DNA of 14,598 nt from Peptococcaceae bacterium (GCA_900756555.1 CAAEKP010000006.1:1-14598); one strand, 5' to 3'. Shown: positions 1 through 8,824, numbered from the stretch's first letter. The notes: generated by a model from the letters alone, not told the origin. Program-made: numbers and translations.

Positions 1-568
1 CTTTGTTCTGCTCTACACCTTCGCCTTCATAGTAAGAAATCGCCAGATTCATTTTACCAGCCGGATGATCCGCTTCTGCTGCGCTGGTGAACCATTTGAT
101 GGCTTCTGCATAATCCTGTGGCACGCCCAGCCCCTGATTATAGCAAATACCCAGATTTACCTGCGCTTCTAATGCGCCGCGCATGGCAGCTTTTAAATAC
201 CACTCAGCCGCCTCTTCCAGATTCTGCTCGGTACCTTGCCCAAAGGTATAGCATTCTCCTAAAAACTGCTGGGCAATGATGTGCCCTTTTTCGGCAGCCA
301 CTTTGAAGTTTTCAAAAGCTTTTTCTAAATCCTGTTCCACACCGTCACCATTGTAATAACGGCTGCCCAACAGATAACAGGCATTCAGATTACCCTGTTC
401 TGCCGCCTTTTTATACCAGTGGATGGCTTTGGGCAAATCCTGCTCTACCCATTTTCCCTGTTCATAGCACATACCCAGATTAAACTGTGCGCGGGCAAAG
501 CCATCGTTGGCTGCATCTTCCAGTTCTTTTAGCTTTTCTTTACTATCAATCAATTCTGCCTGCTGCAT
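1..568 (-). CDS. Sel1-like (TPR-type) repeat protein, 5' part of gene, C-terminus beyond window
   Basis: Reading the minus strand from the ATG at 568-566 gives an open frame of 189 codons that runs off the window edge, so the C-terminus is missing. A GGAGGG ribosome site at 575-580, six bases upstream, fixes the start. After about 20 charged residues the protein is built of roughly 36-residue units of the Sel1 type, with recurring LG..Y..G.GVEQD...A..W...AAE.G signatures (for example around residues 29-59 and 65-95); about five units are visible. Sel1/TPR solenoids are protein-protein interaction scaffolds. I see no signal peptide or membrane segment, so the protein is probably cytoplasmic. 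Partner and function cannot be told from sequence. It lies 70 bp downstream of the foldase gene in the same direction and could be co-transcribed, since no clear terminator lies between them. Confidence 0.88.
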   Translation of the reverse strand, partial: MQQAELIDSKEKLKELEDAANDGFARAQFNLGMCYEQGKWVEQDLPKAIHWYKKAAEQGNLNACYLLGSRYYNGDGVEQDLEKAFENFKVAAEKGHIIAQQFLGECYTFGQGTEQNLEEAAEWYLKAAMRGALEAQVNLGICYNQGLGVPQDYAEAIKWFTSAAEADHPAGKMNLAISYYEGEGVEQNK

Positions 569-638
569 ATAAAGCCCTCCCTCTATTATCTGATTTGGTG
601 GAAGGCTAATTGCCCTCCTGCATTATTCTCCTTAACTT

Positions 639-1685
639 TTATGCTGCGTCCTCTTCACCGTTTTGTGCGGTGGTATCCGCGTCAGCATTTGTACTTGCAT
701 CAGTATTTGCATCTGTGCCAGCAGCATCGGTATTATCGGCTGTTGTGTCACCTGCTGCATCTTCTGGTACTGCTTCTTCGTCAATCAGGATTTCAATTTT
801 AGCTTTTTCCTGTAAGCTTGCCAGCAGGTTATCCAACCCATACTGATAAATCCCCTGCAACACGCTCTGATATTTTTCCGCGTCTTCCAGTAAGTTTACA
901 TCAGACTGTTTGTCTTCTACCAGAATAATGTGGTAGCCAAACTGAGTTTTTACTGGTGTTTTTGAATATTCGCCAGCTTCCAGTTCCTGTGCAGCTTTGC
1001 TGAATTCGTCTACCATTTTAGAAGTTGTTACGCCATTCACTGCAAAGTAACCCAGTTCGCCGCCCTCTGCCGCAGAACCCGGATCCTGCGATTTTTCTTT
1101 GGCCAGAGTTGCAAAGTCAGCGCCGCCGTCTAACTGAGTAATAATATCCTGCGCTACCTGTTCTGCGTTTTCTGTTTCTGCATTAATCAGAATGTGTTTT
1201 GCTTTTACTACATCTACGGTTTCTGGTTCATCTACCAGTGCCTGACGCAGTTGATCCTGTAACAGACTGTCTTTCAGCATCTGTCTGTACGCATCCATTG
1301 TCATGTTGCTCTGCTCCACAGCTGCCTTTAAATCGTCCATGCTGCCGGAGTAGTAATCGTCTGCCAGCTTTTGCAAACCGGCATCTACATCTTCTTCACT
1401 CACTTCTAAACCGCGTTTTTCGGCTTCCTGGCGCAGCAATTCCTGTGCAGTCAGAGATTCCAATGCTGCTTTCTGTGCTGCTACTTTTACTTCATCGGTA
1501 GTAATGTCAGCGCCGTACATCTGAAACATCTGTAAATACTGTGTATAGTTTGCGTCCAACATTTCCTGAGAGATTGGTTCGCCGTTTACGGTAGCCACTG
1601 TACCATCTGGAACTTTGTTTCCACAACCAAACAAACCTGTCACCAGGAATGCGCCTAAAACTAATACTGCTAACTTTTTCTTCAT
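639..1685 (-). CDS. prsA: Foldase lipoprotein, parvulin-type peptidyl-prolyl cis-trans isomerase (PrsA/SurA-like)
   Basis: This 348-aa protein starts with a lipoprotein signal: lysines at 2-4, a hydrophobic stretch, then lipobox LFGC with the lipidated cysteine at residue 21. Residues 24-150 resemble the SurA/PrsA N-terminal chaperone region (TVATVNGEPISQ, then long helices). Residues about 158-258 form a parvulin rotamase domain with the family hallmarks KAKHILI, DFATLAKEKSQDPGS, GGELGYF and FGYHIILVED. The last ~46 residues (303-348) are a low-complexity Ala/Asp/Thr tail, probably disordered, that is not part of the core fold. The family helps exported proteins fold outside the cytoplasmic membrane. 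The start is supported by AAGGAGAG upstream. It lies 64 bp downstream of mfd in the same direction, an arrangement known from other Firmicutes. The symbol is used in the family sense, since orthology to Bacillus PrsA is not proven. Confidence 0.9.
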   Translation of the reverse strand: MKKKLAVLVLGAFLVTGLFGCGNKVPDGTVATVNGEPISQEMLDANYTQYLQMFQMYGADITTDEVKVAAQKAALESLTAQELLRQEAEKRGLEVSEEDVDAGLQKLADDYYSGSMDDLKAAVEQSNMTMDAYRQMLKDSLLQDQLRQALVDEPETVDVVKAKHILINAETENAEQVAQDIITQLDGGADFATLAKEKSQDPGSAAEGGELGYFAVNGVTTSKMVDEFSKAAQELEAGEYSKTPVKTQFGYHIILVEDKQSDVNLLEDAEKYQSVLQGIYQYGLDNLLASLQEKAKIEILIDEEAVPEDAAGDTTADNTDAAGTDANTDASTNADADTTAQNGEEDAA

Positions 1686-1749
1686 TTTGTTTTCTCTCCT
1701 TCATACTTTGTGTTGTCTCCAACATTGTTTCATTATAACAGACCGCTGG

Positions 1750-4700
1750 TTATTGCACAATGGAAAGCATGGCTAATAAAATATCTTTCACCAATTCTAA
1801 ACATTGTTCTGCCGACGCGCTGCCCACAGTGATGCGCACCACCAATTCTCCTCCATCGCTGCCGTAAGTAAGCTGCCGTTTGTATTTCTTTATCAGTTCC
1901 TGCAATTTTGGCAGATCCATTTTGGTATCCGGCTCAAAACGTGCCGACACGATGCCGCCTTTTTGTTTTAAGCTGCGGATGCCAATTTCCGTGCAGTAAA
2001 TTTTCAGTTCTGCTGCCCGCAGCAGGTTCCAGGTTTCTGGAGGGATATCACCAAAACGGTCAATCATCTCATCTGCCAGCAAATGCAGCCGACTGATGGC
2101 CTGTGCCTGCTGGATACGCTGATAGAAGCCCAGTTTTACAGCACTGTCCCGGATATAATATTCTGGAATAAAAGCGCTCACCTGTAAATCGATTTCCACT
2201 TCACGCCGCTTGCCGGTTTTTTCGCCCTTCAATTCACGGATAGCCTCATCCAGCATGGTACAATACAAATCGAAACCCACAGCTGCTACATGACCATGTT
2301 GTTCCGCACCCAGCAGATTGCCCGCGCCGCGAATTTCCAGGTCGCGCATGGCAATTTTAAAGCCGGAACCAAGCTCCGTATATTCCCGAATGGCAGCCAG
2401 TCGTTTTTCTGCCAGCTGGCTCAGCGTTTTATCTTTTTTGTATGTCAGATAGGCATAGGCAATCCGATTGCTGCGGCCCACCCGGCCCCGCAGCTGATAA
2501 AGTTGTGACAGACCCATTTTGTCCGCTTCATCTACAATCATTGTATTGGCATTGGAAATGTCCAGCCCGGTTTCAATGATAGTGGTGCAAACCAGCACAT
2601 CTGCTTCGTGAGCGATAAAGTCCATCATAATCTGCTCTAACTGATGTTCTTTCATCTGTCCGTGTCCCACCAGAATGCGAGCCTCAGGCACCATCAGACT
2701 GATTTCTTCTGCCAGCTGGTCAATATCTTCAACGCGATTGTGTACCACATAGACCTGACCACCCCGCCCCAGTTCGCGCCGGATAGCATCTTTTATCAGT
2801 TCTGGAGTGCGCTCAACAATGTAGGTCTGGATTGGATAACGGTCCTGTGGAGGTGTTTCAATAACGCTCATATCCCGAATACCCACCAATGACATATGCA
2901 GTGTACGGGGAATCGGGGTTGCCGATAAGGTCAGCACATCTACCTGCGAACGCATCTGCTTGATTTTTTCTTTGTGTGTAACGCCAAAACGCTGTTCTTC
3001 GTCCACAACGAGCAGCCCTAAATCCTGAAAGCTAATGGATTTGCTCAACAGCTTGTGGGTGCCCACCACCACATCCACAGCGCCAGTTTTCAGACCTTCT
3101 ACAGTTTCTTTCTGCTGCTTAGGCGTAACAAAACGGCTCAGCATCCGCACCTGTACGCCGTAAGGCTGGAACCGCTCAGCAAAGGTAGTGTAATGCTGCT
3201 GGGCTAATACAGTGGTTGGCACCAACACAGCCACCTGCTTGCCATCGTTGACGGCTTTAAACGCTGCCCGAATAGCAACTTCAGTTTTGCCGTAGCCCAC
3301 GTCGCCACAGATTAAACGATCCATTACTGTGTTGGACATCATGTCCCGTTTTACATCCTCAATGGCTTTCAGCTGGTCTTCGGTTTCCACGTAAGGGAAG
3401 GCATCCTCAAATTCTTTCTGCCATTGGTCATCCGGCGAGAAAGCATATCCCTCCTGACTTTTTCGGCGGGCATAGATTTCCAGCAACCCTTCTGCCAGTT
3501 TTTCTACAGAAGCTTTTACTTTATTTTTTGTGCGCTGCCACTCTTTGCCGCCCAGTTTATTCACTTTAGGCGCTACCCCGTCGTTAACTGTGTATTTTTG
3601 CAATAAGTCGAACTGGTCAACAGGGATATACAGCTTGCCATCGTCAGAGTACTTCACGATGAGATAATCCCGCTCCACATCTTGCACTTTTAAGCGTTCT
3701 ACGCCCATATAGCGACCAATCCCGTGATTCATGTGTACCACATAATCGCCAATTTTTAAATCATCCAGCCGGGTAATCTTCTGCCCGTCTTCCTGGAAGA
3801 ATTTTTTATTCACCCTTTTTTTCTGCTGCTGAAACACTTCCGTTTCACTGATAAACACCAGGCGACTCTGCGGAAAACGTGCGCCATGACTGATATTACC
3901 GTAGGCCAGATAAATCTGCCCCGGGTCAGCCTGATAGCGGTCAGCAATCCAGCTGCAAAGGATGTCATTATCGCCCAGCATCTGCTGCAACCGCAGTGCT
4001 TTGGCAGCTGAAGTGAGTAAAATCAGAACACTGTATTTCTGTTTCTGCCAGGTTTGCAGTTCTTCCACTAATAACTGCGGATTGCCAAAGAAGGACGATA
4101 TATTCTGGCAGTCCAGCGTCATGCGGGCACTTCGCTGCTGAAAAACAGAATCCTTTGGCAGCAGAGAAAAGCACACATGAGGAATATCTCCTGTGAGCCG
4201 CACCATATCTTCTAAATCAAAAAAGTATTCCGCCTGACCTGGCAGCACACTGCCTTTCAGCAGCAGTTGACTGAAGGTCTGCCGCCGTTCTTTCTCTAAA
4301 TATTCCTGTGCCTCCTGAATGCGGTTGGATTCATCAAATACCAGAAACAGCCCTTGCCCCATGTAGTCCAGTAAACTGGCGCTATCGGGATAGAAGAACG
4401 TCTGATACTGCTCAATACCGGCAAAACCCATATCCTGCTGCAATTTTTCCAGCAATTCGCCCACTTTGCCCTGTAAGCGCTCTACCGGCTCTCTGTCTTT
4501 TCGTTTGGACAGCTGCTCAATCTGCTTGCTGAACTGCTGCCGAATTTGCTGCAAGCCAGCCTCTTTACATTGCGGCATCAGAAAAAATTCCCGTCCCGGC
4601 ACAACCCATGCTGTTTTTACTTTTTCAATGGAACATTGTGTATTCGTTTCAAAGAAGCGGATAGAATCCACTTCATCATCAAAGAATTCCAACCGCAGCG

Positions 4701-5289
4701 GGTCTTTATAAAAAGGTGAATAGATATCAAAAATGCCGCCTCGCACGGAAAACTGCCCCCGATGCTCTACCTGCTCCGTACGCTCATAGCCGAAGGTCAC
4801 CAGATGGGCTTTCAGCGCTTCCTGCTCCATACACATGCCCACTTCCAACTGCAAGAACCCTTGCCCAAAATCACCTTTTGGCAGCAGTTTTTTGCTAAGG
4901 CCTTCGATAGTGGTGATAACAGCAAAACGTTTTTCCCGTTCTAACATCAAGTGAGACAACACTTCTAATCGTTTCTGTTCCAACTCACCGCTCTGCGCAA
5001 TCACTTCATAGGGAATCATCTCCAGCGCCGGAAAGTATAGTACCTCATAAGCCGGCAGCAGCTGCACTAAATCCTCCCACAATTCTTTGGCTCGTTTTTG
5101 GGTATCACAAAGCACCAGCAGATTACTGCTGGCGTTCTGCTGAGTCAAGGAAGCGGTCACGAAGGTACGTTGCCCTTCGTAAAGGCCATATATCGCCGCT
5201 TCTTTGGTGTAGGTCAGTTGATCACGCACCTTGCCGATTTCAGCATCATTCTGTAAAAAATCCAGAAGTTCTGTCACTTTGGCTCCCAT
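1750..5289 (-). CDS. mfd: Transcription-repair coupling factor Mfd
   Basis: The 1179-aa product has the full length and domain order of Mfd. It releases RNA polymerase stalled at DNA lesions and recruits UvrA for nucleotide excision repair. An N-terminal UvrB-like module (about residues 25-330; GGIFDIYSP at 184-192) is followed by the RNA polymerase-interacting CarD-like domain (GDYVVHMNHGIGRY at 514-527). The SF2 translocase comes next: Walker A GDVGYGKT 662-669, DEEQRFGV 763-770, SATPIPRT 789-796 and QLRGRVGR 932-939. A TRCF C-terminal domain lies beyond about residue 1030. All motor motifs look intact. GAGGTG upstream of the ATG supports the start. The gene lies 43 bp downstream of pth with no visible terminator between, so the two are probably co-transcribed. 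Confidence 0.98.
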   Translation of the reverse strand: MGAKVTELLDFLQNDAEIGKVRDQLTYTKEAAIYGLYEGQRTFVTASLTQQNASSNLLVLCDTQKRAKELWEDLVQLLPAYEVLYFPALEMIPYEVIAQSGELEQKRLEVLSHLMLEREKRFAVITTIEGLSKKLLPKGDFGQGFLQLEVGMCMEQEALKAHLVTFGYERTEQVEHRGQFSVRGGIFDIYSPFYKDPLRLEFFDDEVDSIRFFETNTQCSIEKVKTAWVVPGREFFLMPQCKEAGLQQIRQQFSKQIEQLSKRKDREPVERLQGKVGELLEKLQQDMGFAGIEQYQTFFYPDSASLLDYMGQGLFLVFDESNRIQEAQEYLEKERRQTFSQLLLKGSVLPGQAEYFFDLEDMVRLTGDIPHVCFSLLPKDSVFQQRSARMTLDCQNISSFFGNPQLLVEELQTWQKQKYSVLILLTSAAKALRLQQMLGDNDILCSWIADRYQADPGQIYLAYGNISHGARFPQSRLVFISETEVFQQQKKRVNKKFFQEDGQKITRLDDLKIGDYVVHMNHGIGRYMGVERLKVQDVERDYLIVKYSDDGKLYIPVDQFDLLQKYTVNDGVAPKVNKLGGKEWQRTKNKVKASVEKLAEGLLEIYARRKSQEGYAFSPDDQWQKEFEDAFPYVETEDQLKAIEDVKRDMMSNTVMDRLICGDVGYGKTEVAIRAAFKAVNDGKQVAVLVPTTVLAQQHYTTFAERFQPYGVQVRMLSRFVTPKQQKETVEGLKTGAVDVVVGTHKLLSKSISFQDLGLLVVDEEQRFGVTHKEKIKQMRSQVDVLTLSATPIPRTLHMSLVGIRDMSVIETPPQDRYPIQTYIVERTPELIKDAIRRELGRGGQVYVVHNRVEDIDQLAEEISLMVPEARILVGHGQMKEHQLEQIMMDFIAHEADVLVCTTIIETGLDISNANTMIVDEADKMGLSQLYQLRGRVGRSNRIAYAYLTYKKDKTLSQLAEKRLAAIREYTELGSGFKIAMRDLEIRGAGNLLGAEQHGHVAAVGFDLYCTMLDEAIRELKGEKTGKRREVEIDLQVSAFIPEYYIRDSAVKLGFYQRIQQAQAISRLHLLADEMIDRFGDIPPETWNLLRAAELKIYCTEIGIRSLKQKGGIVSARFEPDTKMDLPKLQELIKKYKRQLTYGSDGGELVVRITVGSASAEQCLELVKDILLAMLSIVQ

Positions 5290-5332
5290 TGTGTTTATCC
5301 ACCTCTATTTCATATCTCTCTCATTTTTATTT

Positions 5333-5896
5333 TTACTTTGCTTTTACATTATATCGGTTCATAGCCGGTGCAATACCTTCATCCAGCCATGTTTTTACAG
5401 CACCCACCGCCGTTTCCACTGCTTCGTCGATAGCTTTTTTGTCACTGCCGCTGAATGGAGTCAGCACATAATCTTTGGTATCGTTCTTACCGCGACCAAT
5501 GCCGATTTTTAAACGGTCAAAGTCGTTGGAGTTCAGATGGGCAATAATATTTTTGATACCATTGTGTCCGCCGGCGCCGCCGCCCTGTTTGAAGCGCAGT
5601 TGCCCTGGCGGCAAATCCAAATCATCGTGAATAACCAATAAATCGTCAACGCGATCCTTATAATAATTGAGCAGTTCCATTACGGCCTGCCCGCTGAGAT
5701 TCATAAAGGTGATTGGTTTCACCAGCAAAATCTTTTCACCATCCCAGTTGGTCACCTGGGTGAAAGCCTGACATTGTTTTTTTTCTACCGCCACATTCAA
5801 TTCCTGTGCAATGGCATCAATCACCATAAAACCGACATTATGTTTTGTCTGTGCATATTCCTTACCTGGGTTGCCCAAACCAACAATCATTTTCAT
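5333..5896 (-). CDS. pth: Peptidyl-tRNA hydrolase
   Basis: This 187-aa protein has the usual length of bacterial Pth. The enzyme hydrolyses the ester bond of peptidyl-tRNAs released from stalled ribosomes and recycles tRNA in the cytosol. The N-terminal signature GLGNPGKEYAQTKHNVGF (6-23) contains the conserved Asn9 and the catalytic His19. The substrate-binding segments FMNLSG (64-69), HDDLDLPPG (90-98, with the conserved Asp) and GGGAGGHNGIKNI (105-117) are all present. An ideal CGGAGGT site lies about seven bases upstream of the ATG; the internal ATG at codon 3 is less well placed. It sits between prs and mfd, a conserved Firmicute order, although the ctc/L25 gene often found between prs and pth is absent. 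Confidence 0.97.
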   Translation of the reverse strand: MKMIVGLGNPGKEYAQTKHNVGFMVIDAIAQELNVAVEKKQCQAFTQVTNWDGEKILLVKPITFMNLSGQAVMELLNYYKDRVDDLLVIHDDLDLPPGQLRFKQGGGAGGHNGIKNIIAHLNSNDFDRLKIGIGRGKNDTKDYVLTPFSGSDKKAIDEAVETAVGAVKTWLDEGIAPAMNRYNVKAK

Positions 5897-5970
5897 AAAA
5901 AGTACCTCCGTATATTATGTAACAAAATAGTTCTCCGCCTGCGGTAATTTTCCTTTTTTGCAGACAAACA

Positions 5971-6000
5971 ACAGGGGCAAGGTGTACTCCCTGCCCCTGT
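5971..6000 (-). terminator. Hairpin in prs-pth gap, probable prs terminator
   Basis: A perfect 9-bp inverted repeat (ACAGGGGCA at 5971-5979, TGCCCCTGT at 5992-6000) with a 12-nt loop lies 46 bases past the prs stop. On the minus strand it is followed by a moderately U-rich TGTTTGTCTG. On the plus strand it is followed by AATTATTTTTTT, a better U-tract, so it could also stop antisense transcription. The GC-rich stem and position fit an intrinsic terminator for prs. The weak minus-strand tail leaves open partial read-through into pth. Confidence 0.65.
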
Positions 6001-6045
6001 AATTATTTTTTTGTAAAAATGCTGTCCATATACAGACCGATTCTG

Positions 6046-6999
6046 TTATCTGAACAGTTCGCTGACGGACTGATCCAGATGAATGCGCAGAATTGCTTCC
6101 CCAATCAGCGGAGCTACAGACAATACTTTAATCTTGTCGCATTTTTTGTCACCCAGAGGAATGGTGTTAGTGGTAACCAGTTCCTGGATTGGAGAGTTTT
6201 CAATACGTTCAATAGCAGGGCCAGACAATACGGCATGGGTGCAACATGCATCTACACATTTTGCGCCGCGTTCCATCAGAGCCTGAGCACCGTTGGTGAT
6301 GGTACCGGCAGTATCAATCATGTCATCTGCCAGAATTACTTCTTTGCCTTTGATATCACCAATGATATTCATAACTTCAGATACATTTGGTTTTGGTCTT
6401 CTTTTATCAATGATCGCCAGTGGCACACCAATCTGTTCTGCCAGATTTCTTGCTCTGGCTACACCGCCCATATCTGGAGATACAACTACCAGATTTTCAG
6501 TATCTTTGTGTTTATAATAGTCAGCCAAAATTGGCAGCCCCATCATATTATCAACTGGGATATCAAAGAACCCCTGAATCTGAGTAGCGTGCAAATCCAT
6601 AGCCAGCACACGGCGTGTACCAGCCTGAGTAATCAGGTTTGCTACTAACTTAGCAGTGATAGGTTCACGGCCACGGGATTTTCTATCCTGTCTGGCATAG
6701 CCATAGTATGGCAGTACTGCTGTGATGCGTCTTGCAGATGCACGGCGCAGCGCATCTGTCATAATCAGCAATTCCATCAGGTTATCATTTACTGGTGTGC
6801 AGGTTGGCTGAATAATAAAAGCATCGCAACCACGCACGCTTTCATCAATCATGATACTGATTTCACCATCGCTGAAGTGTTTTACATTGGCAGCACCCAG
6901 TTTAGTACCCAGGTATTCAGCAATTTCCTGTGCCAGTTCAGGATTGGCATTCCCGGTAAATAATTTTAAATTTTTAATTTCTTTGTTTTCTGTATCCAT
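6046..6999 (-). CDS. prs: Ribose-phosphate pyrophosphokinase (PRPP synthetase, class I)
   Basis: The 317-aa product matches class I PRPP synthetases in length and motifs. It transfers pyrophosphate from ATP to ribose 5-phosphate, giving PRPP for purine, pyrimidine, NAD, histidine and tryptophan synthesis. Visible are the catalytic flexible-loop region PYYGYARQDRKSRGRE (97-112), the metal/ATP-binding MDLHATQIQGFF (134-145), the KRRPKPN loop (199-205) and the PRPP-binding signature DDMIDTAGT (225-233). A GGGGGAG site eight bases before the ATG supports the start. It is read in the same direction as glmU, 147 bp downstream, with its own promoter candidate in the gap. The glmU-prs pairing is widely conserved in Firmicutes and links UDP-GlcNAc and nucleotide supply. 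Confidence 0.97.
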   Translation of the reverse strand: MDTENKEIKNLKLFTGNANPELAQEIAEYLGTKLGAANVKHFSDGEISIMIDESVRGCDAFIIQPTCTPVNDNLMELLIMTDALRRASARRITAVLPYYGYARQDRKSRGREPITAKLVANLITQAGTRRVLAMDLHATQIQGFFDIPVDNMMGLPILADYYKHKDTENLVVVSPDMGGVARARNLAEQIGVPLAIIDKRRPKPNVSEVMNIIGDIKGKEVILADDMIDTAGTITNGAQALMERGAKCVDACCTHAVLSGPAIERIENSPIQELVTTNTIPLGDKKCDKIKVLSVAPLIGEAILRIHLDQSVSELFR

Positions 7000-7038
7000 T
7001 TGACAGATCTCCCCCTAACAGAGTTTTTCTATACTACC

Positions 7039-7067
7039 ATAATACCGAATCTGCGCCGTAAACTCAA
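7039..7067 (-). promoter_or_regulatory. Sigma-A-type promoter candidate for prs
   Basis: On the minus strand TTGAGT (7067-7062) and TATTAT (7044-7039) are separated by exactly 17 bases. The -10 box ends about 40 bases before the prs ATG. Two near-consensus boxes at ideal spacing in the right place make this a credible promoter, though it is not experimentally shown. Confidence 0.6.
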
Positions 7068-7093
7068 CCTTTATTTGCCCATATTATTAGAAA

Positions 7094-7134
7094 AAGTGAC
7101 AAAAATATTATATTTCTTTTTAATTCGCTCACTT
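7094..7134 (-). terminator. Weak hairpin after glmU, possible terminator
   Basis: Inside the very AT-rich 147-bp glmU-prs gap, AAGTGA and TCACTT (7129-7134 and 7094-7099 in plus coordinates) can pair across an AT-rich loop holding a nested AAATAT/ATATTT repeat. A short U-run follows on the minus strand. The stem is weak, so this is a tentative call and read-through from glmU to prs is likely. Confidence 0.3.
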
Positions 7135-7146
7135 AAAAAATTTTTA

Positions 7147-8505
7147 TTATTTTTTCTTTCTGCTCCAGTTTTCTTTCACTCGCAGTTCAGCTCGCACAAC
7201 AGCCAGACTGTCAGCCGGCACATCACGAGTGATGGTGGAACCTGCGCCGATAAATGCGTTATCCTCCACTGTCACTGGTGCTACTAGATTAGTGTTGCTC
7301 CCAATGAATGCACCGTCTTTAATCACAGTCTGATATTTGTTCACGCCATCATAGTTGCAGGTGATTGTGCCGCAGCCGATATTAACACCGCTGCCCACAA
7401 CAGAATCCCCTACATAAGAGAGATGCGGAATTTTACTGCCTTCACCCACTTGTGATTTCTTTACTTCCACGAAGTCACCAATTTTCACGTGATCCGCCAG
7501 TACCGTACCTGGGCGCAGATAAGCCATTGGCCCGATTTTGCAGCTATTGCCCACTGTACTTTCCACAATCACAGCGCTCTGAATATCGTTGTCATCGCCA
7601 ATGGTGCTGTTCACAAAACGACAGTTCATGCCAATCACATTGTCACTGCCGATAACTGTATGACCTTCCAGCACAACATTGGGATACACGATTGTGTCAT
7701 TACCGATGACTACATCAGCGCCAATATAAGTGGTGGCCGGATCCAACAAAGTAACACCGTCCAGCATTGCCTGATGGCATTTACGCTGCCGCAAAATCTG
7801 TTCAGCCTGAGACAGCTGTACTCGATTGTTCACACCCAGACTTTCATTGAAATCAGCCAGCACAAAACCGCCTACCGGCAACTGAAGCTGATTGGCAATT
7901 TTAATCAAATCGGTGAGATAATATTCTTTCTGAGCATTGTTTGTGTTTAAATCTGAAAGATGTTCTATTAAAAATTTCTGGTCAAAACAGTAAGTACCTG
8001 TGTTGATTTCTTTCACCAGTTTCTGTTCATCGCTGGCATCTTTTTGCTCTACGATAGCAACAATCTGCTGTCCTTGGCGAATAATGCGGCCATAACCAGT
8101 TGGATTTTCTGCGTGAGCGGTTAACAAAGTAACAGCATTTTGTTCTGCTGTATGCTGTGCAATCAGCTGCTGGATGGTTTCTGCCCGCAGCAGAGGTGTA
8201 TCGCCACAGATTACCAGCACGCACTGGTTGTCCGCAGGCAACGCTGACGCGGCCTGCATTACGGCATGACCTGTGCCCAGTTGTTCTGTCTGATAAACTA
8301 TAGCGGCCTGACTGTCGACTACCTGAGCCACCTGATCACTGCCATGCCCCAGCACGGCAATTTTATCGTTTACGCCGGCACCGTCCAGACAATCTATAAC
8401 CCATTGTACCATTGGTTTGCCCAACGCTTTATGTAACACCTTTGGCAATTTTGATTTCATTCTTGTACCTTGTCCAGCTGCCAGAATAATTGCTGTTGTT
8501 TCCAT
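7147..8505 (-). CDS. glmU: Bifunctional UDP-N-acetylglucosamine pyrophosphorylase / glucosamine-1-phosphate N-acetyltransferase
   Basis: The product makes UDP-GlcNAc, the precursor of peptidoglycan and other envelope sugars, by acetylating GlcN-1-P and then coupling it to UTP. From the chosen start (METTAIILAAGQGTRMKSK) it is 452 aa, the usual GlmU length. The uridyltransferase domain shows LAAGQGTRMKSKLPKVLH (8-25), QLGTGHA (75-81) and the metal-binding GDTPLL with Asp102. From about residue 250 hexapeptide repeats form the left-handed beta-helix, with PHLSYVGDS carrying the likely catalytic His361 and GCGTITCNYDG at 377-387. An upstream ATG at 8601 is open in frame but would add 32 unrelated basic residues. 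The start at 8505 has AAGGAG nine bases before it and places the nucleotide-binding loop at the N-terminus, so I prefer it. Confidence 0.97.
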   Translation of the reverse strand: METTAIILAAGQGTRMKSKLPKVLHKALGKPMVQWVIDCLDGAGVNDKIAVLGHGSDQVAQVVDSQAAIVYQTEQLGTGHAVMQAASALPADNQCVLVICGDTPLLRAETIQQLIAQHTAEQNAVTLLTAHAENPTGYGRIIRQGQQIVAIVEQKDASDEQKLVKEINTGTYCFDQKFLIEHLSDLNTNNAQKEYYLTDLIKIANQLQLPVGGFVLADFNESLGVNNRVQLSQAEQILRQRKCHQAMLDGVTLLDPATTYIGADVVIGNDTIVYPNVVLEGHTVIGSDNVIGMNCRFVNSTIGDDNDIQSAVIVESTVGNSCKIGPMAYLRPGTVLADHVKIGDFVEVKKSQVGEGSKIPHLSYVGDSVVGSGVNIGCGTITCNYDGVNKYQTVIKDGAFIGSNTNLVAPVTVEDNAFIGAGSTITRDVPADSLAVVRAELRVKENWSRKKK

Positions 8506-8824
8506 AAATTCATTTCTCCTTTTTTTGATACTATTTCGTATTTCTATTGTTTTATGCATCTTGTTACCTGTTTTTGTATATCGTAAACAGTTTTGTTTCA
8601 CCTTTTAACTGCAATGCCAGCAAGGTGTTACTATAGTTTACCATATTTTCAACTAGGAAACAACATAAGCCCTTTTTGTTTCTGAAATTTATATCAGCAG
8701 GCTTTTTTAAGCATAATCGGGCCAACTGGCTCTGTTAAGCAATTTCTTTTGTACCGCTCAATCCTTATTGCAACTTATTGTTACAATAGAAGTGTTCATG
8801 AAAGAAATAAGAGATACTAATGTG
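8506..8824. other. Divergent intergenic region between glmU and the glycyl radical enzyme cassette
   Basis: No coding sequence is supportable here. On the minus strand TTGTTT (8663-8658) and TAAACT (8640-8635), 17 bases apart, are a weak promoter candidate for glmU with a leader of about 120 bases. On the plus side are a small hairpin GGGCC-AACT-GGCTC (8719-8732), a loose AAGCC/GGCTT stem with a T-run (8667-8708) and a perfect 13-bp palindrome at 8776-8788. The hexamer TTAAGC occurs at 8707 and 8735, and again at 8863 just downstream of the cassette promoter. I recognise no known riboswitch or small RNA. Confidence 0.4.
8776..8788. promoter_or_regulatory. Palindrome upstream of cassette promoter, candidate operator
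   Basis: TATTGTTACAATA is a perfect 13-bp odd palindrome centred on 8782, about 37 bases upstream of the -35 box of the glycyl radical enzyme promoter. Its position fits an activator or upstream repressor site. It matches no regulator consensus that I can name with confidence, and AT-rich palindromes of this size can arise by chance. Confidence 0.35.

Noticed and set aside
606..633. Five-codon frame (MQEGN) with AAGGAG upstream, on the minus strand between the foldase and Sel1 genes, overlapping an imperfect 19-bp palindrome at 600-618
   Set aside because: The ribosome site is only four bases from the ATG and the frame is too short to support; it could be a leader peptide, but nothing else indicates attenuation.
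6019..6648. Long plus-strand open frame antisense to prs
   Set aside because: It is a shadow of the prs coding sequence with no recognisable domain and no convincing ribosome site.
8506..8601. N-terminal extension of glmU from an upstream ATG at 8601
   Set aside because: The 32 extra basic residues have no counterpart in GlmU, and the start at 8505 has a good ribosome site and puts the nucleotide-binding loop at the N-terminus.
8667..8708. Terminator-like AAGCC/GGCTT stem with a T-run on the plus strand
   Set aside because: The stem has only 5 bp around 28 bases with a nested 4-bp pair, no plus-strand gene lies upstream, and it is upstream of the cassette promoter.
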